Positions 8,009 to 15,993 are shown, counted from the stretch's first letter. The stretch: 23,173 bases of DNA from Bacillota bacterium (GCA_023420895.1 JAEZUY010000030.1:1-23173); one strand, 5' to 3'. Numbers and translations are program-made. The notes: a model not told the origin generated them from the letters alone.

Positions 8009-8080
8009 CTACTCAAAATCAGCAGTTTGAATTAACAAATTAAAAAATTGCCTGTTTAGAGGCGGAAGAAGGCGGTATTT

Positions 8081-8347
8081 ATGTCAAACCACGTATACAT
8101 ATATTTTATAGCAGTTAATATTCTGGCATTCATTCTCTATGGATTAGACAAGTACAAGGCCAGGAACAATAAGTACAGAGTGAGCGAATTTCTGCTTCTT
8201 CTATTTGCTGTTCTAGGAGGAGCGCTTGGAGCCTCAGCCGGAATGCTCGTTTTCAAGCATAAACTGAGCAAACCGAAATTCTATATCGCAGTGCCTCTGC
8301 TTATGCTGATTCAGGAAATCATAAAATACAGACTGTTAGTAAAATAA
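8081..8347 (+). CDS. DUF1294 family small membrane protein
   Basis: An 88-residue protein with three hydrophobic segments: IYFIAVNILAFILYG, LLLLFAVLGGALGASAGML and FYIAVPLLMLIQEII. The short cytoplasmic motif GLDKYKA after the first helix, the LGGALGASAGM core and the HKLSKPKF motif are the DUF1294 signature. Family members are small integral membrane proteins of unknown function, sometimes fused to a cold-shock domain, which is absent here. The ATG has a GGCGG-type ribosome site a few bases upstream. It stands alone between the rny terminator and a bidirectional terminator shared with rodA. Confidence 0.87.
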   Translation: MSNHVYIYFIAVNILAFILYGLDKYKARNNKYRVSEFLLLLFAVLGGALGASAGMLVFKHKLSKPKFYIAVPLLMLIQEIIKYRLLVK

Positions 8348-8372
8348 ATCGAGACTGACTGAATTGTCAGTA

Positions 8373-8417
8373 AAAAAACCTGCAGTGCCGGGATATCCAG
8401 GTATCTGCAGGTTTTTT
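8373..8417. terminator. Bidirectional terminator between the DUF1294 gene and rodA
   Basis: AAAAAACCTGCAG (8373-8385) is exactly complementary to CTGCAGGTTTTTT (8405-8417). The A-run on one side and T-run on the other let the structure end transcription on both strands, serving these two convergent genes. It reaches to the rodA stop codon. Confidence 0.88.
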
Positions 8418-9545
8418 TCAGTTTATTACCGCTTTTCTTTTTTGACGTTCCGCTTTTTTTACAGTATAGGAAATTTCCCGTGCGGAAAATTTATAGCATA
8501 GCGCTATTAGAATTATATTTGTGAGCTGAAACGTTCCTCCGTACGACATGAAAGGCAGCGGAATTCCAGTCATAGGAACTGCTCCCATAGTCATAGCTAT
8601 ATTTTCAAAAAAATGTGAAAACATCATCGCAGAAAATCCGAAAAGAGCGAATTTCTGAAATCCATCTGTCTGAAGAGAGCCGTTTTTTGATATTCTATAA
8701 ATTATGAATAAGAACAGAATTATTACGGCTGCGCCTCCTATTATTCCGAAACTTTCTGTAATGGCTGTGAATACAAAGTCCGTGTGGTTTTCCGGAACGT
8801 CCAGGAATTTTTCGCTTCCGTCTCTCAATATTCCCTTTCCCCACAGTCCGGAAGTAGTTATCGCCTCTTTAGAAATAAACACCTGAAATCCGGATGCTTC
8901 CAAATCGTATGACGAATCTAGAAAAGCGTATATACGGTCTTTCTGATAATTGTCGAAATTGAGCCATATAACCGGCGCAATTATGGTGAATAAAGTTATC
9001 GCGGCCGCTATATATCTTTTGTCTATTCCCGAACCGAGAAGCATCATCGTAAAGATGAAAAGATAGACCATAGCCGTTCCGAAGTCCGGCTGAAGCATAA
9101 TGAGAGACAGAGGAACTGCCATCAGAAATATTGCAAGACACATCACCCAGAGCTCATTTATTTTTTTATGAAATCTGGATAAAAATGCCGCATAGAAGAT
9201 GATAAATCCTATCTTCGTTATTTCTGCCGGCTGAAATCCGAAATTATTGAATCTGATCCAGCTTCTAGCGCCCCATTCTGCAAATCCGGTTCCTGAATAC
9301 AGTACCCATATGAGAAGAAATACCGATATTATGTAGATGGGAACGGAGAGTTTTTTAAAGAAATTCACGGGAAGTCTCAGTATGACAGCGAAGCTTATAA
9401 CCCCGAGAACTGTAGCCAGAATCTGGTTCAGCATATATCTGTGTCCAAGGGCCAGGTTCCGGGTTGTATTGAAAACCATGAAAAGTCCCCAGACACACAG
9501 TATTACAGCTGGTATCAGAATTCCTTTATCATAAACTTTTTTCAT
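8418..9545 (-). CDS. rodA: RodA/FtsW/SpoVE (SEDS) family peptidoglycan glycosyltransferase
   Basis: A 375-residue polytopic membrane protein with about ten hydrophobic segments. SEDS proteins polymerise lipid II into glycan strands, working with a class B penicillin-binding protein. Family motifs are present: RSWIRF with Trp96, FQPAEITK (104-111), LQPDFGTAMV (151-160), the ENHTDFVFTAI loop with the likely catalytic Asp256, and GIPLPFMSYGG near the C-terminus. The start has a GGAGAT ribosome site (minus strand, 9551-9556). RodA (elongation) is preferred over FtsW or SpoVE because no division or spore-cortex genes surround it, but the subclass call rests only on motif resemblance. It is transcribed divergently from nfo and converges on the DUF1294 gene. 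Confidence 0.88.
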   Translation of the reverse strand: MKKVYDKGILIPAVILCVWGLFMVFNTTRNLALGHRYMLNQILATVLGVISFAVILRLPVNFFKKLSVPIYIISVFLLIWVLYSGTGFAEWGARSWIRFNNFGFQPAEITKIGFIIFYAAFLSRFHKKINELWVMCLAIFLMAVPLSLIMLQPDFGTAMVYLFIFTMMLLGSGIDKRYIAAAITLFTIIAPVIWLNFDNYQKDRIYAFLDSSYDLEASGFQVFISKEAITTSGLWGKGILRDGSEKFLDVPENHTDFVFTAITESFGIIGGAAVIILFLFIIYRISKNGSLQTDGFQKFALFGFSAMMFSHFFENIAMTMGAVPMTGIPLPFMSYGGTFQLTNIILIALCYKFSAREISYTVKKAERQKRKAVIN

Positions 9546-9591
9546 AAAATATCTCCAATTCTTTATATTTGAATGAATATTGTATATTTTA

Positions 9592-9625
9592 AAAGCGGAA
9601 GAACCAGTTCTGATTCCACCGCTTT
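9592..9625. other. Hairpin in the rodA/nfo divergent gap
   Basis: AAAGCGG (9592-9598) pairs with CCGCTTT (9619-9625), and inside it AGAAC/GTTCT forms a second short stem. It lies in the 193-base gap between two divergent genes, so it ends no visible gene. It may be part of the rodA leader. Confidence 0.45.
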
Positions 9626-9694
9626 ATTTATAGTATATAGGTTAGGGAAATATATTTCAATCTAATCGGGTTTTTCTTATCAAGTGATTAGTGT

Positions 9695-9700
9695 TAGAAT
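9695..9700 (+). promoter_or_regulatory. Possible extended -10 promoter for the nfo operon
   Basis: TGTTAGAAT gives an extended -10 (TGn + TAGAAT at 9695-9700), 38 bases before the nfo ATG. The -35 region (T-rich, about 9672-9677) is poor. Confidence 0.45.
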
Positions 9701-9738
9701 ATATATTATATGGATAAAAATTGACAGGAGGATTATTA

Positions 9739-10566
9739 ATGATTATAGGTTCACACCTTTCAGTTTCGAAAGGGTATAAGAAGATGGGGGAAATGGCGCT
9801 CGATATAGGAGCAAATGCGTTCCAGTTCTTTACAAGAAATCCGAGAGGAACGGCGGCTAAAGAGCTGGACTTTAAAGATATAGAAGGTCTTGAAGAGATT
9901 ATGAAAGAGAAGAATATAGAAGCGGCAGTTGCTCATGCTCCTTATATTCTGAATCTGGCATCTCATAAAGAGGACACTTTCGGTGTGGCAAAAAGAGTTC
10001 TCAAAGAGGACCTTTTGAGAATGAGTGAAACACCGGCAGAATATATAGTTCTTCATCCCGGAAATCATCTTAAAAAAGGTTCTGAATACGGAGTTGAAAG
10101 AATAGCAGAAGGTCTTAATGAAATTCTGGATGAGAAGGAAGATGTGATGATTCTTCTTGAGACAATGTCGGGAAAAGGAACGGAAATGGGAAGAACGTTT
10201 GAAGAGATAAGAGGAATAATGGACAGAGTTGAATACAGCGACAATCTGGGAGTGTGTTTCGACACATGCCATACGTATTCAGCAGGTTATGATATAGTGA
10301 ACAGTCTTGAAAGCGTTCTGGATGAATTTGATGAAATAATAGGACTAGACAGGATGAAAGTCGTTCATCTGAACGACAGCATGACTGAATTCAATTCGAA
10401 CAAAGACAGACATGCTAAAATAGGAGAAGGTTCGATAGGATTTGAAGCTATAATGAATTTTGTCACGAATGAAAGACTGAAAGACAAGATATTCGTGCTG
10501 GAAACTCCTAATGAACTTCCAGGATATAAGAAAGAGATTGAAATGATCAGGAATGGACAGAAATAA
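9739..10566 (+). CDS. nfo: Endonuclease IV (AP endonuclease)
   Basis: Endonuclease IV is a zinc-dependent enzyme that cuts DNA 5' of abasic sites in base-excision repair. The ATG at 9739 is chosen because CAGGAGGA (9724-9731) is correctly spaced for it and because MIIGSHLSVSKGY is the family N-terminus; the in-frame TTG at 9721 has no ribosome site. The protein has 275 residues, normal length. Zinc-ligand motifs in order: AHAPYILNLAS, LHPGNH, LLETMSGKGTEMG, CFDTCHTYSAGYD, VVHLNDSMTEFNSNKDRH and LETPNE. It overlaps queG by 14 bases, so the two are translationally coupled, and it is the first gene of a repair/tRNA-modification string. Confidence 0.95.
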   Translation: MIIGSHLSVSKGYKKMGEMALDIGANAFQFFTRNPRGTAAKELDFKDIEGLEEIMKEKNIEAAVAHAPYILNLASHKEDTFGVAKRVLKEDLLRMSETPAEYIVLHPGNHLKKGSEYGVERIAEGLNEILDEKEDVMILLETMSGKGTEMGRTFEEIRGIMDRVEYSDNLGVCFDTCHTYSAGYDIVNSLESVLDEFDEIIGLDRMKVVHLNDSMTEFNSNKDRHAKIGEGSIGFEAIMNFVTNERLKDKIFVLETPNELPGYKKEIEMIRNGQK

Positions 10567-11701
10567 AATCAGAGAATTGGCCGGCAGAGCGGAAATAGAT
10601 ATAGCCGGAGTTACTGACAGGTACGATGCGGACAGAATAAGGAAAAGACTTGAAGAGAGAAGAAAACGCAATTTTCAGACTGAATTCGAAGCTGATACTG
10701 AAGAGAGAACGGATATAGACAGTATACTTCCTGGCTGGAAGAATATAATATCTCTGGCAGTTTCATACAATTACAGGATTGAGAGAAGCGGAAAAAAAGA
10801 CTCTCTTAAAGGATATGTCACAAAATCTGCTTTAGGAAGAGATTATCACGATATTCTTCATGAGAAAATGAAGAAGCTTATCGCTCTTATAGAAGAAGAG
10901 GGATGCAGTTTCAGGTACTTCTGCGGAGTGGACACGGCTCCTCTTGTAGACAGAGAAATTGCCGAAGAGTCCGGAATAGGATTTTTCGGAAAGAACAATT
11001 CCATAATAAATGAAAACTGCGGCTCTTTCATATTTCTCGGCTATATAGTTACCGATTTAGAAATTTCAGATACGGATTCGGAGAATTTTTCTGAAGAGAG
11101 CGGGAAGAGTTCTGAAGAGACTTTACCGGAAAACAGAATATGCGAAAACTGCAGTCTCTGCCTCAAGGCTTGTCCTACCGGAGCAATCAGAGAAGGAAAT
11201 ATGATGAATGCGAGGATATGCATATCGTATCTCACTCAGACTAAAGACGAGATACCTTATGATTTAAGAGACAGAATGGGAAAATCGCTTTACGGCTGCG
11301 ACATATGTCAGAACGTCTGTCCTTATAACAGAAAAGCTTCTGTTAAAGAAAATGAAGTCTACAATGATGAAATAGATTTAGAAGATATAATATTTATAAG
11401 CAAGAAAGGTTTTAAAGAAAAATACGGTGAGAGAGCTTTTTCCTGGAGAGGGAAGAATATAATAAAGAGAAATGCAGTAATAGCTCTTTCTAAAATAAAG
11501 ACTGAAGAATCTGAGAATATTCTTCTCAGCCAGCTGAAAGACGGAAGCGAGATGATCAGGAAGTATTCTGTATGGGCGCTTTACAGACAGGGGCTTTCAG
11601 ACAGAGAGAAGATTGAAGAATATTCTGGGAAATTCAGAGAAGACAATTTAAAGGAATACGACAGAATTGAGGGATTTTATGTTAAACAGAGAAGAGATTA
11701 A
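10553..11701 (+). CDS. queG: Epoxyqueuosine reductase QueG
   Basis: QueG is a cobalamin- and iron-sulfur-dependent enzyme that makes the last step of queuosine synthesis, reducing epoxyqueuosine at the wobble base (position 34) of tRNAs. The 382-residue protein has the N-terminal cobalamin-binding fold with VDTAPLVDREIAEESGIGFFGKN (split family motif around residue 130-150), two ferredoxin-like cysteine motifs (Cys197, 200, 203, 207 in CENCSLCLKACPTGAI, and Cys249, 252, 256 in CDICQNVCPYN, with Cys223 between), and a C-terminal HEAT-like region. A Ser/Glu/Asp-rich stretch of about 20 residues before Cys197 looks longer than usual. It overlaps nfo at the start and nth at the end by 23 bases, showing tight coupling. 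Confidence 0.93.
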   Translation: MDRNKIRELAGRAEIDIAGVTDRYDADRIRKRLEERRKRNFQTEFEADTEERTDIDSILPGWKNIISLAVSYNYRIERSGKKDSLKGYVTKSALGRDYHDILHEKMKKLIALIEEEGCSFRYFCGVDTAPLVDREIAEESGIGFFGKNNSIINENCGSFIFLGYIVTDLEISDTDSENFSEESGKSSEETLPENRICENCSLCLKACPTGAIREGNMMNARICISYLTQTKDEIPYDLRDRMGKSLYGCDICQNVCPYNRKASVKENEVYNDEIDLEDIIFISKKGFKEKYGERAFSWRGKNIIKRNAVIALSKIKTEESENILLSQLKDGSEMIRKYSVWALYRQGLSDREKIEEYSGKFREDNLKEYDRIEGFYVKQRRD

Positions 11702-12314
11702 AGAAGTTCTCAGAAGACTTGAAGAGAGATATCCTGATGCAGAATGCGAACTGAACCACAGAACTCCGTTCGAACTTCTGATTGCAACTATTCTCTCAGC
11801 ACAGTCTACAGATAAAAGAGTAAATATAGTGACAGCAGATTTATTTAAAGAGTACAATACTCCTGAAAAGTTTTTAGAACTGACTCAGGAAGAGCTTGAG
11901 GACAAGATAAGAACTATAGGGTTTTACAGAAACAAGAGCAAGAATATACTGGGAACTTCAAGACTTTTAGTTGAAGAGTATAATTCAGAAGTTCCCGACA
12001 GCAGAAAAGACCTTGAAAGACTTCCCGGAGTTGGAAGGAAGACTGCAAGTGTCGTTCTGAGCAATGCTTTCGGGCAGAATGCAATAGCAGTAGACACTCA
12101 TGTGTTCAGAGTTTCTAACAGGATAGGTCTTGCAGACAGCAGCAATGTTGAAAACACAGAAAAAGATTTAATGAAGAATATAGATGAAGATATGTGGAGC
12201 AGAGCTCACCATCTTCTCATATTCCACGGCAGAAGAACGTGCAAGGCTAGAAATCCTCTGTGTGAGGAATGCAGTCTCACAGATTTATGCGAACACTATA
12301 AAAATGAAAAATAA
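11679..12314 (+). CDS. nth: Endonuclease III (DNA glycosylase/AP lyase)
   Basis: Endonuclease III removes oxidised pyrimidines and cleaves the resulting abasic site. The ATG at 11679 follows a GAGGGA ribosome site and gives 211 residues, the same as the E. coli enzyme; the in-frame TTG at 11667 lacks a ribosome site. The helix-hairpin-helix LPGVGRKTA holds the catalytic Lys121, and Asp139 follows in VDTHVFRV. The [4Fe-4S] loop is complete: Cys188, Cys195, Cys198, Cys204 with the C-x6-C-x2-C-x5-C spacing. Its product is processed by Nfo encoded two genes upstream. It overlaps queG by 23 bases. Confidence 0.97.
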   Translation: MLNREEIKEVLRRLEERYPDAECELNHRTPFELLIATILSAQSTDKRVNIVTADLFKEYNTPEKFLELTQEELEDKIRTIGFYRNKSKNILGTSRLLVEEYNSEVPDSRKDLERLPGVGRKTASVVLSNAFGQNAIAVDTHVFRVSNRIGLADSSNVENTEKDLMKNIDEDMWSRAHHLLIFHGRRTCKARNPLCEECSLTDLCEHYKNEK

Positions 12315-12343
12315 AAGTTTAAACAGTTGGAAGGTGCAGAATT

Positions 12344-12811
12344 ATGATGAATATAGTGCTTTATCAGCCGGAGATACCGCAGAATACAGGAAATATAGGG
12401 AGAACGTGCGCAGTTACAGGAGCGAGACTCCATATAATAAAGCCGATGGGATTTTCAATAGATGATAAACATGTCAAAAGGTCGGGACTGGACTACTGGC
12501 CGCTTCTGGATTTAACAGTTTATGAAAATCTCGAAGAGTTTTTTGAAAAGACTGAGGGAGGAAGATACTTCTTCGCAACTACTAAAGGAAAGAAGACTTA
12601 CTCCGATTTTGAATTTCAGGACGAAGATTATATAGTTTTTGGAAAAGAGACTGGGGGACTTCCTCAAGTCATCCATGACAATTATTCAGAATTCTGCATG
12701 AGAATTCCGATGAAGAATATAGAAGAAGCGAGATCTCTGAATCTTTCAAATACAGTGGCGCTAGTTCTTTATGAAGCGCTGAGACAGTTAGATTTTCCCG
12801 GATTAAGATAA
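12344..12811 (+). CDS. trmL: tRNA (cytidine/uridine-34-2'-O)-methyltransferase TrmL
   Basis: A 155-residue SPOUT methyltransferase that adds a 2'-O-methyl group to the wobble nucleotide of leucine tRNAs, using S-adenosylmethionine. Family motifs: IPQNTGNIGRTC near the N-terminus, then FGKETGGLP and RSLNLSNTVALVLYEALRQL, which build the trefoil knot that binds the cofactor. The ATG follows GGAAGGTG (12329-12336) and lies 29 bases after nth. With queG, this is the second enzyme of tRNA position 34 in the same gene string. Confidence 0.93.
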   Translation: MMNIVLYQPEIPQNTGNIGRTCAVTGARLHIIKPMGFSIDDKHVKRSGLDYWPLLDLTVYENLEEFFEKTEGGRYFFATTKGKKTYSDFEFQDEDYIVFGKETGGLPQVIHDNYSEFCMRIPMKNIEEARSLNLSNTVALVLYEALRQLDFPGLR

Positions 12812-12842
12812 GATAGAATCCGGAATGAAGGGAGATAATATT

Positions 12843-13355
12843 ATGGAAAAAGAAGTTCATGAGTTTGAACCTGTTTATGACGAAAATTCAAAGGTGTTAA
12901 TACTGGGCTCATTTCCTTCAGTTCTTTCAAGGAAAAATGAGTTCTACTATGGGAATCCGAGAAACAGGTTCTGGAAAGTGCTTGCGGCTTTGACCAATGA
13001 AGAGGAGCCGGAAACTGTTCCGGAAAAGAAGGAATTCCTTCTGAGAAACGGGATAGCTGTATACGATGCGGCAGAATCCTGCAAAATAGAAGGGTCGAGC
13101 GATTCAAGCATGAAAGACATAGAGCCGAGCAGTCTTTCGCCCATATTTGAAAAGGCGGATATAAAGAAAGTCTTTGCAAATGGCAGAAAAGCTTATGATA
13201 TAATCGTGAAATATCATGTTGGAGAAGGAAAAGACATGGGAACGGAAATGGAATTAGAACTTCTTCCTTCTACCAGTCCTGCAAATGCACAGTATTCTCT
13301 TGAAAGGCTTATAGAATGCTGGCAGCCTGTATCAGAAGCGCTGAATATTAAATAG
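12843..13355 (+). CDS. DNA-deoxyinosine (hypoxanthine-DNA) glycosylase of the uracil-DNA glycosylase superfamily
   Basis: The protein removes hypoxanthine, the product of adenine deamination, from DNA. The ATG at 12843 is chosen because AAGGGAG (12828-12834) is correctly placed; the ATG at 12825 overlaps that ribosome site. The 170-residue protein starts its core with KVLILGSFPS, then YYGNPRNRFWKVL, IAVYDAAESCKIEGSSDSSM, and ends with LLPSTSPANAQYSLERLIECW, which are the motifs of the Mug/hypoxanthine-DNA glycosylase group as I recall them. Together with nfo and nth it makes a base-excision-repair set; this glycosylase has no lyase, so Nfo could process its abasic product. Confidence 0.88.
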   Translation: MEKEVHEFEPVYDENSKVLILGSFPSVLSRKNEFYYGNPRNRFWKVLAALTNEEEPETVPEKKEFLLRNGIAVYDAAESCKIEGSSDSSMKDIEPSSLSPIFEKADIKKVFANGRKAYDIIVKYHVGEGKDMGTEMELELLPSTSPANAQYSLERLIECWQPVSEALNIK

Positions 13356-13363
13356 CTGTTTTC

Positions 13364-13390
13364 AATCCGGTCAGAATTGACCGGATTTTT
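13364..13390 (+). terminator. Rho-independent terminator after the nfo-to-glycosylase string
   Basis: AATCCGGTCA (13364-13373) pairs perfectly with TGACCGGATT (13378-13387) with a GAAT loop, followed by a T-run. Confidence 0.93.
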
Positions 13391-13429
13391 GATATTTTTC
13401 ATAAAAAATTTTTATAATGTTATTAAAAC

Positions 13430-13456
13430 TTAACATAAACTTAACAATTGTTAGCA
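13430..13456 (+). promoter_or_regulatory. PhoP-box-like direct repeats upstream of the Na+/Pi cotransporter gene
   Basis: TTAACA at 13430-13435 and TTAACA at 13441-13446 repeat at an 11-base period, followed by TTAGCA at 13451-13456. This resembles the TTAACA-like repeats bound by PhoP in Bacillus. A -10-like TATAGT lies at 13461-13466. Control by phosphate starvation fits the downstream phosphate transporter, but this is inference from motif and context. Confidence 0.6.
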
Positions 13457-13513
13457 TTATTATAGTATGATTAAGTTAAAGATGGTTTTAATTAAATTTT
13501 TTAGGAGGAGAAA

Positions 13514-15142
13514 ATGGCGGAAATAGCAATTGGAGTTATTGGAGGACTCGGGCTGTTCCTTTACGGTATGAATCTGATGGGTAGTGCGCTTCAGAGATCG
13601 GCTGGCAGCAAGCTGAAAAAACTGGTAGAGATACTTACTAAGAACAGATTCATAGGAGTAATGGTCGGAGTCATAGTAACAATGGTAATCCAGAGCAGCA
13701 GTGCGACTACTGTAATGGTTGTCGGATTCGTCAATGCCGGGATTATGACATTGAAACAGGCTGTAGGGGTTATAATGGGTGCAAACCTCGGTACAACAGT
13801 GACGGCTCAGTTAATCGCATTCGATTTGGCTGGAATAGCACCACTTGCAGTAGGACTCGGAGTTATTCTTTCACTTGTGAGCAAGAAGAGCAAAATGAAA
13901 GATTTTTCCGAAGTAATTGTAGGATTCGGGGTTCTTTTCATAGGGATGTCTATGATGTCTTCAGCACTTAGTCCTTTAAGTAAATCTGAGGCATTCATAA
14001 ATCTCTTATCAGGACTTAAAAATCCGTTCGTTGGAATGCTTGTAGGTTTCCTTCTTACGACTATACTTCAGAGCAGCAGTGCTTCTATAGGACTTCTTCT
14101 GGCGCTTGCAAGTCAGGGGATGCTCGATATAGACATGACACTTCCGATACTGTTCGGAGACAATATAGGGACTACTACTACAGCTATGCTTTCTAGTATA
14201 GGAGCGAGCAGAGTTGCAAAACAGGCAGCGCTTATGCACTTTATGTTTAATCTTGTAGGAACTCTTCTATTTATGATTATACTTAGAAAACCGGTTGAAA
14301 TGCTTGTGCTTTATCTTTCACCTAATGATGTTTCAAGACAGATAGCCAATGCTCACACATTTTTCAACCTTATAAACATAATTATCCAGTTCCCGTTTGC
14401 ATCATTACTCGTAAAAGCGGCGGAAAAGATAATAAAGACTGGAACAGAAGAGGAGAAAGCTATAAAGTATATAGACTACCGTCTAATGGAAACACCTTCT
14501 CTTGCAGTTTCTCAGGCATCTAAGGAAGTTCTGAGAATGGGTAATAAAGCCCTTGAAAATATGAAAACTGCAAGAAAAGCTTTTGAAAATATGGACTATG
14601 ATCTTACTGAAGAGATTTTTGAAAGAGAGAAGCTTATAAACTCTATACAGACCGAAACTACTAAATACCTTGCCGGAGTGAGCAATTTAAGTCTCACAAA
14701 CGAGCAGCACAGAATAGTGACAACTCTATTCAATTCTATGACTGATATAGAGAGAATAGGGGATCATGCTGAGAATATAGCAGAACAGACTCAGTATGCG
14801 CTAGAAAACAATCTGACATTCTCAGATAAAGCGATGTCAGATCTTGATAATCTGTTTGAAAGAACTATAGAGCTTTATGAAAACTCTCTTCTTGCATTCA
14901 AGAAAGCCGATGAAGATATCGCGAAAGATGTAATCATTGGAGAAGAAGAAGTAGATAAGCTTGAAAAACAGTACAGAGCAGGCCATATAGAAAGAATAAA
15001 CAAATACGAATGTCAGCCTAGCTCGGGAATAGTTTATCTCGATGTGATAAGCAACCTTGAAAGAGTTTCAGATCACTCAGTTAATATATCACAGTATATA
15101 ATCGAAGTGGTGGAAAAACAGAAAGAAGAAAGTTTCTTCTAA
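13514..15142 (+). CDS. Na+/phosphate cotransporter, NptA/PNaS family, with PhoU-like C-terminal domain
   Basis: A 542-residue protein with a TTAGGAGGAG ribosome site. The membrane half holds the two inverted Na/Pi cotransporter repeats: VIQSSSATTVMVVGFVNAG and GANLGTTVTAQL in the first, ILQSSSASIGLLLALASQG and GDNIGTTTTAMLSS in the second. The last about 190 residues (from roughly 14470) are a soluble helical PhoU-like domain with TDIERIGDHAENIAEQ and ISNLERVSDHSVNISQY. The family imports phosphate with sodium; the PhoU-like tail probably regulates it. It stands alone between two terminators, and a PhoP-box-like repeat precedes it. Confidence 0.93.
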   Translation: MAEIAIGVIGGLGLFLYGMNLMGSALQRSAGSKLKKLVEILTKNRFIGVMVGVIVTMVIQSSSATTVMVVGFVNAGIMTLKQAVGVIMGANLGTTVTAQLIAFDLAGIAPLAVGLGVILSLVSKKSKMKDFSEVIVGFGVLFIGMSMMSSALSPLSKSEAFINLLSGLKNPFVGMLVGFLLTTILQSSSASIGLLLALASQGMLDIDMTLPILFGDNIGTTTTAMLSSIGASRVAKQAALMHFMFNLVGTLLFMIILRKPVEMLVLYLSPNDVSRQIANAHTFFNLINIIIQFPFASLLVKAAEKIIKTGTEEEKAIKYIDYRLMETPSLAVSQASKEVLRMGNKALENMKTARKAFENMDYDLTEEIFEREKLINSIQTETTKYLAGVSNLSLTNEQHRIVTTLFNSMTDIERIGDHAENIAEQTQYALENNLTFSDKAMSDLDNLFERTIELYENSLLAFKKADEDIAKDVIIGEEEVDKLEKQYRAGHIERINKYECQPSSGIVYLDVISNLERVSDHSVNISQYIIEVVEKQKEESFF

Positions 15143-15187
15143 AATTTTATAAAATGAAATGATATTTAATTATAAATAGCATTTTTG

Positions 15188-15220
15188 ATGGCATCTTCAT
15201 TGTGAAGATGCCATTTTTTT
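15188..15220 (+). terminator. Rho-independent terminator after the Na+/Pi cotransporter gene
   Basis: ATGGCATCTTCA (15188-15199) pairs with TGAAGATGCCAT (15203-15214) and is followed by a seven-T run. The terminal pairs may open to give a larger loop. Confidence 0.93.
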
Positions 15221-15502
15221 GTTAAAAATATTTAAATTGTTAAAATTGAGTAAAATAATTGTTAAAAAGATAACGGTAATAGATTAGATGGATTAAATTA
15301 TGAAATATATATAGAAAACATTTATCGCATAAAACAGAAATGGAATAAAAAATTATTCGTAAAAATGACCATGAATATAAAAAAACGGACATTTAATTTC
15401 CAGAAACATACAAATACACCTGAAAACACGAACGATTGGATAGTCAAATTAAAGCATATCCGATATATAATTAGATTCCTATAGAAAATCTTTTAAAAAA
15501 GC
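15221..15502 (+). other. AT-rich intergenic stretch without a recognisable gene
   Basis: I see no supported gene here. It is very AT-rich, with TTGTTAAAA occurring at about 15238 and 15260. One short frame from ATG 15365 (about 39 codons) lacks a ribosome site. The grdX promoter begins at its right end. Confidence 0.6.
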
Positions 15503-15531
15503 TTGTTTAAGTTTAATAATTGTACTATAAT
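15503..15531 (+). promoter_or_regulatory. Promoter for grdX
   Basis: TTGTTT at 15503-15508 and a perfect TATAAT at 15526-15531 with a 17-base spacer. The predicted transcript starts near 15538, just before the leader hairpin. Confidence 0.75.
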
Positions 15532-15541
15532 GGAACTATAG

Positions 15542-15603
15542 AAAGAACCTATAACTAAGTATAAAGTTATTTAGGTTTCTTTAAAAATGCCTTTTTTTAA
15601 AGG
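15542..15603 (+). other. Structured grdX leader: 5' hairpin plus ribosome-site hairpin
   Basis: ATAAC (15551-15555) pairs with GTTAT (15566-15570), CCT with AGG, and AAAGAA with TTTCTTT via short bulges, giving a long stem 15542-15582. Right after it CCTTT (15590-15594) can pair with AAAGG (15599-15603), which is part of the grdX ribosome site. Either could tune translation or RNA stability. Confidence 0.45.
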
Positions 15604-15610
15604 AGAAAAA

Positions 15611-15991
15611 ATGGGAATAAAGATAATTACTAATAATTTAAAAGTGAAAAACAAATATTCAGATCAGTATGAAGTTGAGTATATTGATACAGATTATATG
15701 GGGATTCTTTATAAAGCCAGGGGCATGATTCACTTGGGTCATGAGATGTATACACATCCTCTTTCCAGCAGCATAAAGCCTAATGAAACACCATATAAAA
15801 GCATCATAATGTCTGATAAAGCCGAAGGTTTGAAGTTTGAATCACTCCAAGCGATAGAGTCGGGAATACACACGGCTGAAAAATTCCAGAGAGATTTCAA
15901 GACTCCGGACTGGACAGAAAGAGTTAAAGAAGACTTTAGAGAAATCGACTGCTCAATAATTGCCAATGCTCTGAATATTAGAAAATGGTAG
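15611..15991 (+). CDS. grdX: GrdX family protein
   Basis: A 126-residue protein. The ATG at 15611 is chosen because AAAGGAG (15599-15605) precedes it; the upstream ATG at 15587 overlaps the hairpin and has no ribosome site. Family features are the N-terminal IKIITNNLKVKNKY, and the central MIHLGHEMYTHPLSSSIKPN followed by ETPYKSI. GrdX is a small soluble protein encoded at the head of glycine reductase operons; its function is not known to me beyond that constant association, and regulation or assembly has been guessed. It lies 193 bases upstream of grdE with a second likely promoter in between. Confidence 0.88.
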   Translation: MGIKIITNNLKVKNKYSDQYEVEYIDTDYMGILYKARGMIHLGHEMYTHPLSSSIKPNETPYKSIIMSDKAEGLKFESLQAIESGIHTAEKFQRDFKTPDWTERVKEDFREIDCSIIANALNIRKW

Positions 15992-15993
15992 AG

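Noticed and set aside
9601..9610. GAACCAGTTC as a LexA-type SOS box
   Set aside because: The half-sites are two bases apart, whereas the Firmicutes box needs GAAC-N4-GTTC; it is also far from recA.
12184..12465. 93-residue frame overlapping nth and trmL
   Set aside because: Lies in the shadow of two well-supported genes, with no ribosome site or protein features of its own.
15365..15484. Short frame of about 39 codons in the AT-rich gap
   Set aside because: No ribosome site and no recognisable features.
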